Part shown: positions 1 through 5,869 of the stretch, piece by piece
Position numbering within the stretch: position 1 is the stretch's first letter
How the letters are laid out: every line of letters begins with the position of its first letter
Source of the DNA: JBFLVQ01 sp040758525
GTDB lineage: Bacteria; Acidobacteriota; Blastocatellia; Chloracidobacteriales; JADJPF01
Reading direction: 5' to 3'
Assembly (NCBI GenBank): GCA_040758525.1
Contig: JBFLVQ010000273.1
Location: 1-11,469 of the forward strand
DNA length: 11,469 bases
Position numbers and translations under genes: made by a program
Notes under the pieces: generated by a model
Database searches by the model: none
Told to the model about the DNA's origin: nothing
What the model saw: the letters and a program-made list of their open reading frames with translations, nothing else

Positions 1-2
1 AC

Positions 3-1250
3 TGGCATATATCTGGTAAGCAGTATCAGGTTAATCTCTTCTCTGCAAATGCAAAGCAGTTGACAAGAGAGATCGGCTATTTCCTTAAATTGATCTTTCA
101 CCAATTTACCCCATTGGGATTGGTCGGTGTGCTCTCAGGGTTATGGGCACTCTGGCAGCGTCAGCGTAATCTTTTCTGGTTACTGTTGCTGATTATTATT
201 TTTGATGTTGCTTATGCGCTCAATTATGAGATTGCCGAGGATAAAGATGCTTATTACCTGACTACTCATCTTGCTCTTGCGATAGCGCTTGGTGTCGGCG
301 CTAAACATCTCTTTGATCTACTGTCAATGCGTGGCGCAAAGTTCGCTATGGCAATCATCATACTGCTAGCAGCATTACCACCAATAAACTTTGCTGCACA
401 CTATTTTGAAAACAACAAACGCAATTATACCATTGCCCGTGATTTTGTTGAGAATACCCTTAATAGTGTGGCACCGGGTGGACTACTGATGACACTCGAT
501 TGGCAACTCTACTCTCCCTACCTATACTTGCGCCATGTAGAAAATTACCGTCGTGATATCACGGTAGTAGATGTAAATCTGGTACGTCGCTCCTGGTATG
601 TTGAAGGTTACTTACCACGTGAGTATCCAGAGATGATGAAAGCATGCGCGCCAGAAGCAGCAGCATTTTTAGAAGATCTTAAGCTCTTTGAACAGGACAA
701 GTCTTATGATGTAGCGCGTATTAATGCACGTTTCCTTGCCCTCCTCAATGCATTTATTGAATACCATCTGCCAGAACGCTCAGCCCATCTGATGTTACCT
801 ATGGAACCGGGCGTTGGCACTAAATTTAACTGGGTACCACAAGGTCTTACCATTGGTCTTTATGAAGATAAAGTATACCGACCTGAGCCGACACTGCCCT
901 TACAATTACGCGGCCTGTTAGATGGTACAGTCTATTTGGATGAGGTGGTGCGTGCCAAAGTGATTCCTACTTATGCGGTAATGGCGGCTAATCGTGGTAA
1001 ATACCTGACTCTTGGTAAACAGTTTGATGCAGCCATGGAGCAGTTTCAGTTAGCCCTTAAACTTGATCCTGAACTTGATCGTGCTTACGAGTTTATGGGT
1101 GATAGTTATGCTTTGCAGAATAGAGTGGCAGATGCTTTGGCGGCTTATGAGAAAGCACTACTGCTTAATCCATCAAATAATGCCTTACAACAGCGTATTC
1201 AGGCATTGCGTAGCGGCGCACCAGTAGCGATACCTGGCTCACAACCCTGA
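3..1250 (+). CDS. DUF2723/TMEM260-like membrane protein with C-terminal TPRs, 5' end missing
   Basis: The reading frame is open to the left window edge, so this is the C-terminal part of a larger protein (415 codons visible). A TTG at 60 is inside the frame and is not a credible start. The visible start (WHISGKQYQVNLFS) resembles the luminal part of DUF2723 proteins, which are predicted O-mannosyltransferase-like membrane glycosyltransferases. Four hydrophobic stretches follow: FTPLGLVGVLSGLWAL, LFWLLLLIIIFDVAYAL, LALAIALGVGA and FAMAIIILLAALPPI. After them comes a soluble domain with WQLYSPYLYLRHVENYRRD, also typical of the family. Nucleotides about 990-1195 encode two tetratricopeptide repeats (AMEQFQLALKLDPELDRAY and ALAAYEKALLLNPSN). 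The catalytic N-terminal half lies outside the window, so activity cannot be judged. The gene ends 29 bases from the convergent pcm stop. A weak inverted repeat ATCAAT/ATTGAT (1250-1277) is the only terminator-like signal there. Family assignment is from memory of the motif pattern. Confidence 0.8.
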   Translation, partial: WHISGKQYQVNLFSANAKQLTREIGYFLKLIFHQFTPLGLVGVLSGLWALWQRQRNLFWLLLLIIIFDVAYALNYEIAEDKDAYYLTTHLALAIALGVGAKHLFDLLSMRGAKFAMAIIILLAALPPINFAAHYFENNKRNYTIARDFVENTLNSVAPGGLLMTLDWQLYSPYLYLRHVENYRRDITVVDVNLVRRSWYVEGYLPREYPEMMKACAPEAAAFLEDLKLFEQDKSYDVARINARFLALLNAFIEYHLPERSAHLMLPMEPGVGTKFNWVPQGLTIGLYEDKVYRPEPTLPLQLRGLLDGTVYLDEVVRAKVIPTYAVMAANRGKYLTLGKQFDAAMEQFQLALKLDPELDRAYEFMGDSYALQNRVADALAAYEKALLLNPSNNALQQRIQALRSGAPVAIPGSQP

Positions 1251-1279
1251 TCAATGTGTAATAGATTTATTATTGATTA

Positions 1280-1954
1280 TTAGCGTTCCCAGCCATAACG
1301 GCCAATCATTTTGACGAAGATAACCCCACCATGCTCTTCCACAGTGGTGCCAGTCTCTGTTTTGCGTATACGCACAAGGCGCTGACTACGCTCTGTCCCG
1401 ATCGGCATTACTAGACATCCACCCAGCTTCAACTGTGAAACCAGCGCAGCGGGAATTTCAGGCGCAGCAGCAGCGGCAAGTATACCTTGATAAGGTGCAT
1501 TCTCTGTCCAACCACGACTACCATCAGCACAACGTATGATTACATTATCAATACCAAACTGACGTATACGTGACTTGGCCAGTCTGGCCAGTTCATCTAT
1601 ACGCTCAATGGAAAAGACGAGTCCTGCTACCTGTGCTAATACTGCCGTCTGATAGCCGGAGCCAGTGCCGATCTCAAGCACACGATCCTCTTTGGTTACC
1701 CCTAATAGTTCTGTCATACGTGCAACCATGTAGGGTTGAGAGATGGTTTGACCGCCAGGTATTGGTAGTGGATGATCACCGTAGGCTTTGCTTTTAAGCG
1801 CCTCTTCAACAAACTGATGACGTGGCACAGTAGCCATTGCACGTAATACACGTTCATCTAGGATGCCTCTAGTTTGCAACGAAGCGATCATTCGTTGGCA
1901 GGAGAAATAGTAAGGATCAGATTGTTTATGGCTCGGTGCGAGCAGCATCCTCAT
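1280..1954 (-). CDS. pcm: Protein-L-isoaspartate O-methyltransferase
   Basis: This enzyme uses S-adenosylmethionine to methylate L-isoaspartyl residues in aged proteins and so starts their repair; it acts in the cytoplasm. Of 224 residues, about 24-216 match the family. GGQTISQPYMVARM (67-80) contains the conserved Ser72 near the active site. VLEIGTGSGY (92-101) is methyltransferase motif I, the SAM-binding loop. YQGILAAAAAPEIP (155-168) is the motif II region, where most members have a D-[RK] after the aromatic residue instead of Q-G. LKLGGCLVMPIG (175-186) is motif III. The start used here (ATG AGG ATG) gives about 20 residues before the usual family start. A start at Met22 (ATG 1891) is possible but has no visible ribosome site. 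The first 29 bases overlap the end of surE, so translation is probably coupled. surE-pcm is a classic stationary-phase pair, often followed by nlpD-rpoS in Proteobacteria; here the next gene is convergent and unrelated. Confidence 0.93.
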   Translation of the reverse strand: MRMLLAPSHKQSDPYYFSCQRMIASLQTRGILDERVLRAMATVPRHQFVEEALKSKAYGDHPLPIPGGQTISQPYMVARMTELLGVTKEDRVLEIGTGSGYQTAVLAQVAGLVFSIERIDELARLAKSRIRQFGIDNVIIRCADGSRGWTENAPYQGILAAAAAPEIPAALVSQLKLGGCLVMPIGTERSQRLVRIRKTETGTTVEEHGGVIFVKMIGRYGWER

Positions 1955-2732
1955 TTACCAGTTCCGATAATTCCTCAACATCTCCGCTCATCCAGTTGCT
2001 ATCCCAATCTACCAGTTTGGTAAGATGTGTATGATCGGTCATATCATTCTTGAGCAGTGTGACCGATACGAAACCTTGACTAATAGCATGATAGTCAGTG
2101 CCTATCACTTGATCACGTTTAATGAAATCCTGGCCAATCCAGTAGAAGCGACGGTTGCGCGGATCGATAGTCTCTATCAGTTTTGTCTTAGCAATCTTAG
2201 TACCCTGTTTAGTAATGACAGCACCTTTTACTGGTCCAGGCGGCACATTCACATTTAACAGTGTACCGCTCGGTAGACCTTTTACCAGTGCCTTGCTGGC
2301 AATCAGATAAGCGAACTCGGCAGCATAAGTGAAATCAAACTGTTCGCGTGTAACTAGTGACATTGCAACCGCCGGAATATCATAGATTGTTGCTTCTACA
2401 GCTCCTGCCACTGTGCCCGAATAATGCACATCATCACCTAGATTACCACCCTTGTTAATACCAGAAACAACCAGATCAGGTGGTGAATCTTTCATAATCA
2501 GATTAACACCCAGTACTACACAATCAGTGGGTGTGCCATAGACAACATAGTGATTGTTGGCACGTGCCTCAATATGTATAGGACGGTTGAGTGTTAATGA
2601 GTGAGAAGCTGCCGTCATATCTGTAGACGGTGCAACAACGATGACTTCGCCTAAACGTGAAAGGCTCAGGGCAAGTGCCTTGATTCCTTCCGATTCAATA
2701 CCATCATCGTTAGTAACCAGTATTTTTGGCAT
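1926..2732 (-). CDS. surE: 5'/3'-nucleotidase SurE
   Basis: SurE is a metal-dependent phosphatase that removes phosphate from 5'- and 3'-nucleotides and is linked to stress and stationary-phase survival. The protein has 268 residues, normal to slightly long for the family. The N-terminal MPKILVTNDDGIESEGI carries the metal ligands Asp9 and Asp10. VVAPSTDMTAASHSLTL (32-48) is the second metal-binding loop, GTPTDCV (66-72) is conserved, and VVSGINKGGNLGDDVHYSGT (88-107) holds Asn93. The position equivalent to the metal-binding Ser39 of E. coli SurE is Thr40 here, a conservative change. The C-terminal PRNRRFYWIG and GTDYHAISQGFVSVTLL are family features. The ATG at 2732 matches the family N-terminus, but no Shine-Dalgarno is visible before it. 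A terminator hairpin lies between this gene and the upstream tRNA, so expression depends on read-through or an unseen promoter. The gene overlaps pcm by 29 nt. Confidence 0.95.
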   Translation of the reverse strand: MPKILVTNDDGIESEGIKALALSLSRLGEVIVVAPSTDMTAASHSLTLNRPIHIEARANNHYVVYGTPTDCVVLGVNLIMKDSPPDLVVSGINKGGNLGDDVHYSGTVAGAVEATIYDIPAVAMSLVTREQFDFTYAAEFAYLIASKALVKGLPSGTLLNVNVPPGPVKGAVITKQGTKIAKTKLIETIDPRNRRFYWIGQDFIKRDQVIGTDYHAISQGFVSVTLLKNDMTDHTHLTKLVDWDSNWMSGDVEELSELVNEDAARTEP

Positions 2733-2742
2733 AAAAGCAAGA

Positions 2743-2789
2743 CAAATTAAAAGAGGCGCGAAAGTGAACTTTGCTCACCTTCCACCTCT
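2743..2789 (-). terminator. Rho-independent terminator after tRNA-Pro
   Basis: Read on the minus strand, AGAGG (2789-2785) pairs with CCTCT (2756-2752). Inside it GAAGGTGA (2782-2775) pairs with TCACTTTC (2767-2760), 8 bp with one G-U pair. The hairpin is followed by TTTTAATTT (2751-2743). It begins 18 nt after the tRNA 3' end and ends 10 nt before surE. It should end the merR/tRNA transcript and reduce read-through into surE. Confidence 0.65.
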
Positions 2790-2807
2790 CCTATACTCTC
2801 GAAGTGA

Positions 2808-2884
2808 TGGTCGGGACGACTGGATTTGAACCAGCGACCTCACGCACCCCAAGCGTGCGCGCTACCAGGCTGCGCCACGTCCCG
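2808..2884 (-). tRNA. tRNA-Pro (anticodon GGG)
   Basis: The minus strand reads as a complete 77-nt cloverleaf. The acceptor stem CGGGACG (2884-2878) pairs with CGTCCCG (2818-2812). The anticodon stem CACGC/GCGTG closes the loop TTGGGGT, giving anticodon GGG for codon CCC and, by wobble, CCU. The T arm contains GGTTCAAATCC and the D arm GCGCAGCCTGGTAGCGC. The 3' end ACCA is encoded in the DNA (2811-2808). The 5' end is 26 nt after the merR stop, so the tRNA is probably co-transcribed with merR and processed out. Confidence 0.97.
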
Positions 2885-2910
2885 ATAATGATCCGTGATA
2901 TTTTCGCTGC

Positions 2911-3387
2911 CTATTTCTCGTCGATTATCGCATCCTTAGAAAGCATTGTCAATAAACCCTGCAGCTCCCGTTTCACCCTTCGCAACATACGTAACTGCTG
3001 AGGTGTAAGTACTATCTCGCTCTCCAAGGGCGCTTCTTTGATTGGCGCAGCAGTCTCCTGTACCATCTCTGCAGTAACTACTTTTAGCTTAGTACCGCCT
3101 CGTAATTCACTAGCCAGTTTCTTCTTCGCACCCGCAATTGTGAAGCCTTCGTCATAAAGAAGTTGTTTGATACGCATGATGATCTCAACATCTTTACGAC
3201 GATAGGTACGCTGACCAGCACGGTTCTTTTGCGGTGTGAGCATAGGGAATTCTGATTCCCAATAGCGCAGTACATGAGGCTGCACTTCTACTAGCTCACA
3301 TACCTCACCAATCTTGAAGAAGAGTTTTTCCGGAATCACTTTTGCCGGCTGCATCTTGCCTGACGCTTTAATGTTTTTCGGTGGCAT
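2911..3387 (-). CDS. MerR-family transcriptional regulator
   Basis: This is a DNA-binding regulator of the MerR superfamily. From the ATG at 3387 it is 158 residues long. FFKIGEVCELVEVQPHVLRYWESEFPML (about 23-50) is the helix-turn-helix with the characteristic LRYWE. RAGQRTYRRKDVEII (56-70) is the wing. LLYDEGFTIAGAKKKL (76-91) is the next helix pair. The remaining ~65 residues hold no recognisable ligand-binding cysteines or known effector domain, ending in a short Leu-rich helix (TPQQLRMLRRVKRELQGLL). In Geobacter-like genomes a similar small MerR protein sits next to tRNA-Pro; that is recalled, not tested. An upstream GTG at 3411 would add 8 residues. Neither start has a clear Shine-Dalgarno, and both lie downstream of the predicted transcription start near 3425. 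The regulated genes and the signal are unknown. Confidence 0.9.
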   Translation of the reverse strand: MPPKNIKASGKMQPAKVIPEKLFFKIGEVCELVEVQPHVLRYWESEFPMLTPQKNRAGQRTYRRKDVEIIMRIKQLLYDEGFTIAGAKKKLASELRGGTKLKVVTAEMVQETAAPIKEAPLESEIVLTPQQLRMLRRVKRELQGLLTMLSKDAIIDEK

Positions 3388-3431
3388 TGCCAGGAATACT
3401 GCGGATTTCACTTAAGCTGCACAGCATCAAT

Positions 3432-3460
3432 ATGTTATGCTTTTATTTAGCTGGTGTCAA
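3432..3460 (-). promoter_or_regulatory. Sigma-70 promoter for merR and tRNA-Pro
   Basis: On the minus strand, TTGACA (3460-3455, perfect -35) is followed by a 17-nt spacer and TAACAT (3437-3432, four of six matches to the -10). Transcription should start near 3425, 14 nt before the GTG and 38 nt before the ATG of merR. It lies in the 116-bp divergent region shared with the response regulator gene, so the two could interfere. Confidence 0.6.
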
Positions 3461-3503
3461 TATTGAAGTGGCCTTAGCTTATAGATTTATTTGGGGTATT
3501 GCC

Positions 3504-4859
3504 ATGGCAGGTAAAAGAATTCTTATTGTTGATGATGAAAAGCGTCAAAGGGAGATTCTCGAACTCATCTTAAGCGAAGAGAATTATCCTGTGAGTACGG
3601 CTTCAAGCGCTGAGCAGGCACTTAGAATGGTTAAGCAAGAGCGTTTTGATCTAGTGCTCACCGATCTCAAAATGGGCGGTATGGATGGCCTACAACTACT
3701 TAACCAACTTGTGCATTTTGACTCTTCCATCATTGTTATTCTTATGACTGCGCACGGCTCGATCGATTCGGTTAAGGAAGCGATTAAGCTAGGCGCCTTC
3801 GATTATTTAGAAAAGCCTTTAGAAAAAGATAAACTAATCGAGATCATACGTAATGCGCTTGAGCGGCTGAATCTGCTTGATAGTGAGATTATTGGCCAAT
3901 CTGAGGAGATGGAGCGTGTTAAGAAAATGATTCTGAAAGTAGCACGCTCCCAAGAGACAGTACTTATACGTGGTGAATCCGGTGTCGGCAAAGAATTAAT
4001 CGCTCGCGCTATTCATAACAACAGCGCACGTGCCAGCCAACTCTTCTCTGCTGTCAACTGTGCTGCAATCAACGAGAATCTACTGGAATCAGAACTCTTC
4101 GGTCATGAAAAAGGCTCTTTCACAGGCGCGCATGCAGAGAAGAAAGGCCTCTTTGAAGTTGCTGATCGAGGCACACTATTTCTTGACGAGATTGGTGATC
4201 TCAATATTAGTATGCAGGCTAAGATCCTACGTGCCCTACAGGAACGCGAGATAATGCGTGTAGGTGGTACCAAACCAATCAAAGTTGATGTACGTGTGCT
4301 GGCCGCTACCAATCGTGATTTAGAAGCAATGGTAAAGGAGAAGACATTCCGCTCTGACCTCTACTATCGCTTAAATGTTATCCCAATCAATATCCCGCCC
4401 CTACGTAACCGTCGAGATGATATTCCTGTATTGATCGACTATTTCCTTGCTAAACATGGGCGCTCTAGTACCAGACCCGTCAAAGGACTCACTCCTGCGG
4501 CGAGAAAACTCTGTCTTGAATACCCTTGGCCAGGTAATGTGCGTCAACTTGAGTCAGCAATTAAGAGAGCTGTGCTACTTTGTGAGGGAGACTATATAGA
4601 TGTAGAAGATCTACCTGTAGAGATTCGTCAGGGTAGCGAGCAGGTCTCAAACTTCAATTTTAAGCTTCCCCCAGAAGGGATCTCGTTTGAAGATCTAGAA
4701 CGCTCATTAATTATTCAAGCAATGGAGCAGTCAGATTGGAACATCACTCGTGCTGCTAAGCTACTTGGCTTAACCTTTCGCACACTCCAGTACCGATTAG
4801 AGAAGTTCAACATTCAACGGCCTGGTAGAGGCAAGGATAACGATCTGCCAGATGAATAA
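3504..4859 (+). CDS. NtrC/AtoC-family sigma-54-dependent response regulator
   Basis: This 451-residue protein is a phosphorylation-controlled activator of sigma-54 RNA polymerase. Residues 1-120 are the receiver: acidic pocket Asp10/Asp11, phospho-acceptor Asp54 (VLTDLKM), Thr82 and Lys104. Residues ~128-365 are the AAA+ domain: Walker A GESGVGKE (157-164), the sigma-54 contact loop GSFTGA (204-209, Ser replacing the usual Ala of GAFTGA), Walker B GTLFLDEI (223-230), Arg fingers in FRSDLYYRL (282-290) and sensor II WPGNVRQLE (342-350). Residues 413-437 are a Fis-type helix-turn-helix (NITRAAKLLGLTFRTLQYRLE). All key residues are intact. The start is the ATG at 3504, because MAGKRILIVDDE is a normal receiver N-terminus; upstream in-frame codons overlap merR. 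A GGGG seven bases before it may serve as ribosome site. No sensor kinase is adjacent. A sigma-54 promoter exists in the window at 11180-11166, so that operon is a candidate target (inference only). Confidence 0.95.
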   Translation: MAGKRILIVDDEKRQREILELILSEENYPVSTASSAEQALRMVKQERFDLVLTDLKMGGMDGLQLLNQLVHFDSSIIVILMTAHGSIDSVKEAIKLGAFDYLEKPLEKDKLIEIIRNALERLNLLDSEIIGQSEEMERVKKMILKVARSQETVLIRGESGVGKELIARAIHNNSARASQLFSAVNCAAINENLLESELFGHEKGSFTGAHAEKKGLFEVADRGTLFLDEIGDLNISMQAKILRALQEREIMRVGGTKPIKVDVRVLAATNRDLEAMVKEKTFRSDLYYRLNVIPINIPPLRNRRDDIPVLIDYFLAKHGRSSTRPVKGLTPAARKLCLEYPWPGNVRQLESAIKRAVLLCEGDYIDVEDLPVEIRQGSEQVSNFNFKLPPEGISFEDLERSLIIQAMEQSDWNITRAAKLLGLTFRTLQYRLEKFNIQRPGRGKDNDLPDE

Positions 4860-4912
4860 CCCTCTGCCTGCTAATCTACTGGCAAGCAGTCTATATTGAA
4901 CTTTTGAATAGG

Positions 4913-4942
4913 TTGAAATACTGATGGGGGGTTTGTTAGAAT
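4913..4942 (+). promoter_or_regulatory. Candidate sigma-70 promoter for the structured element
   Basis: TTGAAA (4913-4918, five of six) is followed by an 18-nt spacer and TAGAAT (4937-4942, five of six). Predicted transcription would begin near 4949, which is the very start of the inverted repeat at 4947. That coincidence supports a free-standing RNA. Chance matches are common in AT-rich spacers. Confidence 0.35.
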
Positions 4943-4946
4943 GAAA

Positions 4947-5105
4947 TTAGCCGGGAACGTGAACATGAACTAGAGCTTGAACCTCTACTGGTACTAGAAC
5001 ACTATTTCTACCACTGGTGCTGGTGCAAGAGTTTGAGCTTGAGCTTGTGCTAAGAGCATCTAGAAGATAGCAAATAAGCAACTTTTAAATACGTTTCCCG
5101 GCTAA
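4947..5105 (+). ncRNA. Candidate structured RNA or intergenic repeat element with hexamer arms
   Basis: This 159-nt element lies between convergent genes. Its ends are an inverted repeat: TTAGCCGGGAACGT (4947-4960) pairs with ACGTTTCCCGGCTAA (5091-5105), 14 pairs with one bulged T. Inside, the left arm is a degenerate 6-nt array (GAACGT, GAACAT, GAACTA, GAGCTT, GAACCT) and the right arm has TGGTGC twice and TTGAGC twice plus TTGTGC. They pair with each other: 4962-4986 with 5028-5051 (21 pairs, three mismatches, one bulge), and 4991-4997 with 5020-5026 (7 pairs). Seven pairs are G-U in the plus-strand RNA and would be A-C on the minus strand, whereas the minus strand gains only two wobble pairs, so plus-strand RNA is favoured. 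A 39-nt asymmetric bulge (5052-5090) separates the inner and outer stems. No credible coding frame crosses it. It could instead be a non-transcribed palindromic repeat family or a small MITE-like element. I do not recognise a known RNA class. Confidence 0.45.
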
Positions 5106-5143
5106 ACTTGTTATAAGAAAATCCATTGTAAAGCAAAGGCCAT

Positions 5144-5173
5144 TTTATACTTTATTCACAATAAAAATGTCAA
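5144..5173 (-). promoter_or_regulatory. Strong sigma-70-like promoter opposing the structured element
   Basis: On the minus strand, TTGACA (5173-5168, perfect) is followed by an 18-nt spacer and TATAAA (5149-5144, five of six). Transcription would begin near 5137 and run leftward through the structured element and into the antisense strand of the response regulator's 3' end. No credible minus-strand gene follows. It lies beyond the end of dcd and cannot serve that gene. Either it makes an antisense RNA or it is a chance match in an AT-rich spacer. Confidence 0.4.
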
Positions 5174-5203
5174 TGCTTCTTAGGAAGAATGGCAGCTTTT
5201 TTT
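5174..5203 (+). terminator. Terminator between convergent response regulator/RNA element and dcd
   Basis: TTCTT (5177-5181) and AAGAA (5185-5189) form a stem with loop AGG. It is extended by TGC (5174-5176) pairing with GCA (5192-5194) across a 2-nt bulge. Seven T residues follow at 5197-5203 on the plus strand. Read on the minus strand the same hairpin is followed 6 nt later by TTTTT (5167-5163), so it may weakly terminate dcd transcription as well. The stem is A/T-rich and only moderately convincing. Confidence 0.45.
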
Positions 5204-5220
5204 CCGGCCTGTTTTTACCT

Positions 5221-5808
5221 CTACAACTTCGCCAATGTTAAGCCATTCTGGTCCTGATACTTTCCTTTACGATCGCTGTACGAGGTATCACATTCTTCAT
5301 CAGACTCGAAGAAGATGATCTGAACAAATCCCTCTTCAGCAAAGAGGCGTACTGGCAGATTGGCAGCATTATAGAGTTCAACCACCAACCGGCCACGCCA
5401 GTTAGCCTCTAATGGCGTAGTATTTACAACAATACCACAACGCGCATAGGTCGATTTTCCCAGTGCTATTGCGGTTACATTGCGTGGTATGTTGAAACGC
5501 TCGATCGTGACGCCTAATGCATAAGAATGCGGCGGTAGTAGCCAATAAAGCGCTCCATCCTCATCCGATCGCAATGGTATGTCTAACAGGCTATTTGGAT
5601 CAAAGCGTTTAGGATTGATCTCTGTACCTTGAACGGGCGAGAAGACTTTGAACTCATCACGGGCCAGCCGGCAATCATAACCGTAGCTGGAAAGGCCAGA
5701 GCTAATTACACGTCGATTCTCAACCTCACGCACCAACCGCTCTTGAAATGGAGTGATCAATTGATGCGTCTGACACATCTTCTTAATCCAGCGATCTGAT
5801 TTGATCAT
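5221..5808 (-). CDS. dcd: dCTP deaminase
   Basis: The product deaminates dCTP to dUTP, the first step from dCTP toward dTMP; members of the family act as trimers in the cytoplasm. From the ATG at 5808 the protein has 195 residues and begins MIKSDRWIKKM, the usual start for this class. SSGLSSYGYDCRLA (36-49) and LPPHSYALGVTIERFNIP (91-108) are conserved. GKSTYARCGIVVNTTPLE (117-134) is the nucleotide-binding segment. LVVELYN (141-147) carries Glu144, aligned with the catalytic Glu of the family. ESDEECDTSYSDRKGKY (168-184) forms the C-terminal cap. A frame extension to a GTG at 5847 exists but falls inside a perfect hairpin and adds an atypical N-terminus, so I reject it. The gene is 61 nt behind the dehydratase-like gene, probably the last in the operon. 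No clear Shine-Dalgarno is present; a hairpin ends 8 nt before the ATG. Confidence 0.95.
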   Translation of the reverse strand: MIKSDRWIKKMCQTHQLITPFQERLVREVENRRVISSGLSSYGYDCRLARDEFKVFSPVQGTEINPKRFDPNSLLDIPLRSDEDGALYWLLPPHSYALGVTIERFNIPRNVTAIALGKSTYARCGIVVNTTPLEANWRGRLVVELYNAANLPVRLFAEEGFVQIIFFESDEECDTSYSDRKGKYQDQNGLTLAKL

Positions 5809-5816
5809 TAGTGACC

Positions 5817-5852
5817 AACGTGTGAACACGAAAAGAGTCGTGTTCACACGTT
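5817..5852 (-). promoter_or_regulatory. Perfect 15-bp hairpin just upstream of the dcd start
   Basis: AACGTGTGAACACGA (5817-5831) and TCGTGTTCACACGTT (5838-5852) form a perfect 15-bp inverted repeat with a 6-nt loop. In the minus-strand transcript its 3' foot is 8 nt before the dcd ATG, so it covers or abuts the ribosome-binding region. No U-run follows on the minus strand, which argues against an ordinary terminator. It may control dcd translation, stabilise the 3' end of the upstream mRNA, act as a processing site, or be a protein-binding palindrome. Confidence 0.7.
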
Positions 5853-5869
5853 TATCCTTTCTCTCAATA

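Noticed and set aside
1250..1277. ATCAAT/ATTGAT inverted repeat as a bidirectional terminator between the convergent genes
   Set aside because: Only 6 A/T-rich pairs around a 16-nt loop and no clear T-run; too weak to annotate.
2771..3001. Plus-strand reading frame containing VGTTGFEPATSRTPS
   Set aside because: It is the well-known false protein produced by translating the antisense of a tRNA; the tRNA-Pro at 2808-2884 explains it.
3452..3468. Sigma-54-like site before the response regulator (CTGG with TTGA at correct spacing)
   Set aside because: The -12 element has GA instead of the required GC and the -24 element is weak; it also overlaps the better minus-strand sigma-70 promoter.
3381..3503. 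Upstream extension of the response regulator frame
   Set aside because: It overlaps merR, and receiver domains of this family begin a few residues before the ILIVDDE strand, as from the ATG at 3504.
4947..5105. Coding or CRISPR interpretation of the hexamer-rich element
   Set aside because: Frames through it are short, lack a start with a ribosome site and give low-complexity dipeptides (R-E/L-E or S/T-rich). Repeats are 6 nt and arranged as pairing arms, not direct repeats with spacers.
4947..5203. 6S RNA (ssrS)
   Set aside because: The overall long-hairpin look is similar, but the central open bubble and known 6S sequence features are not recognisable, and the arms are simple hexamer arrays.
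5221..5847. Longer dcd start at GTG 5847
   Set aside because: The extra 13 residues are encoded by the perfect hairpin and do not resemble the usual dcd N-terminus, which begins at MIKSDRW.
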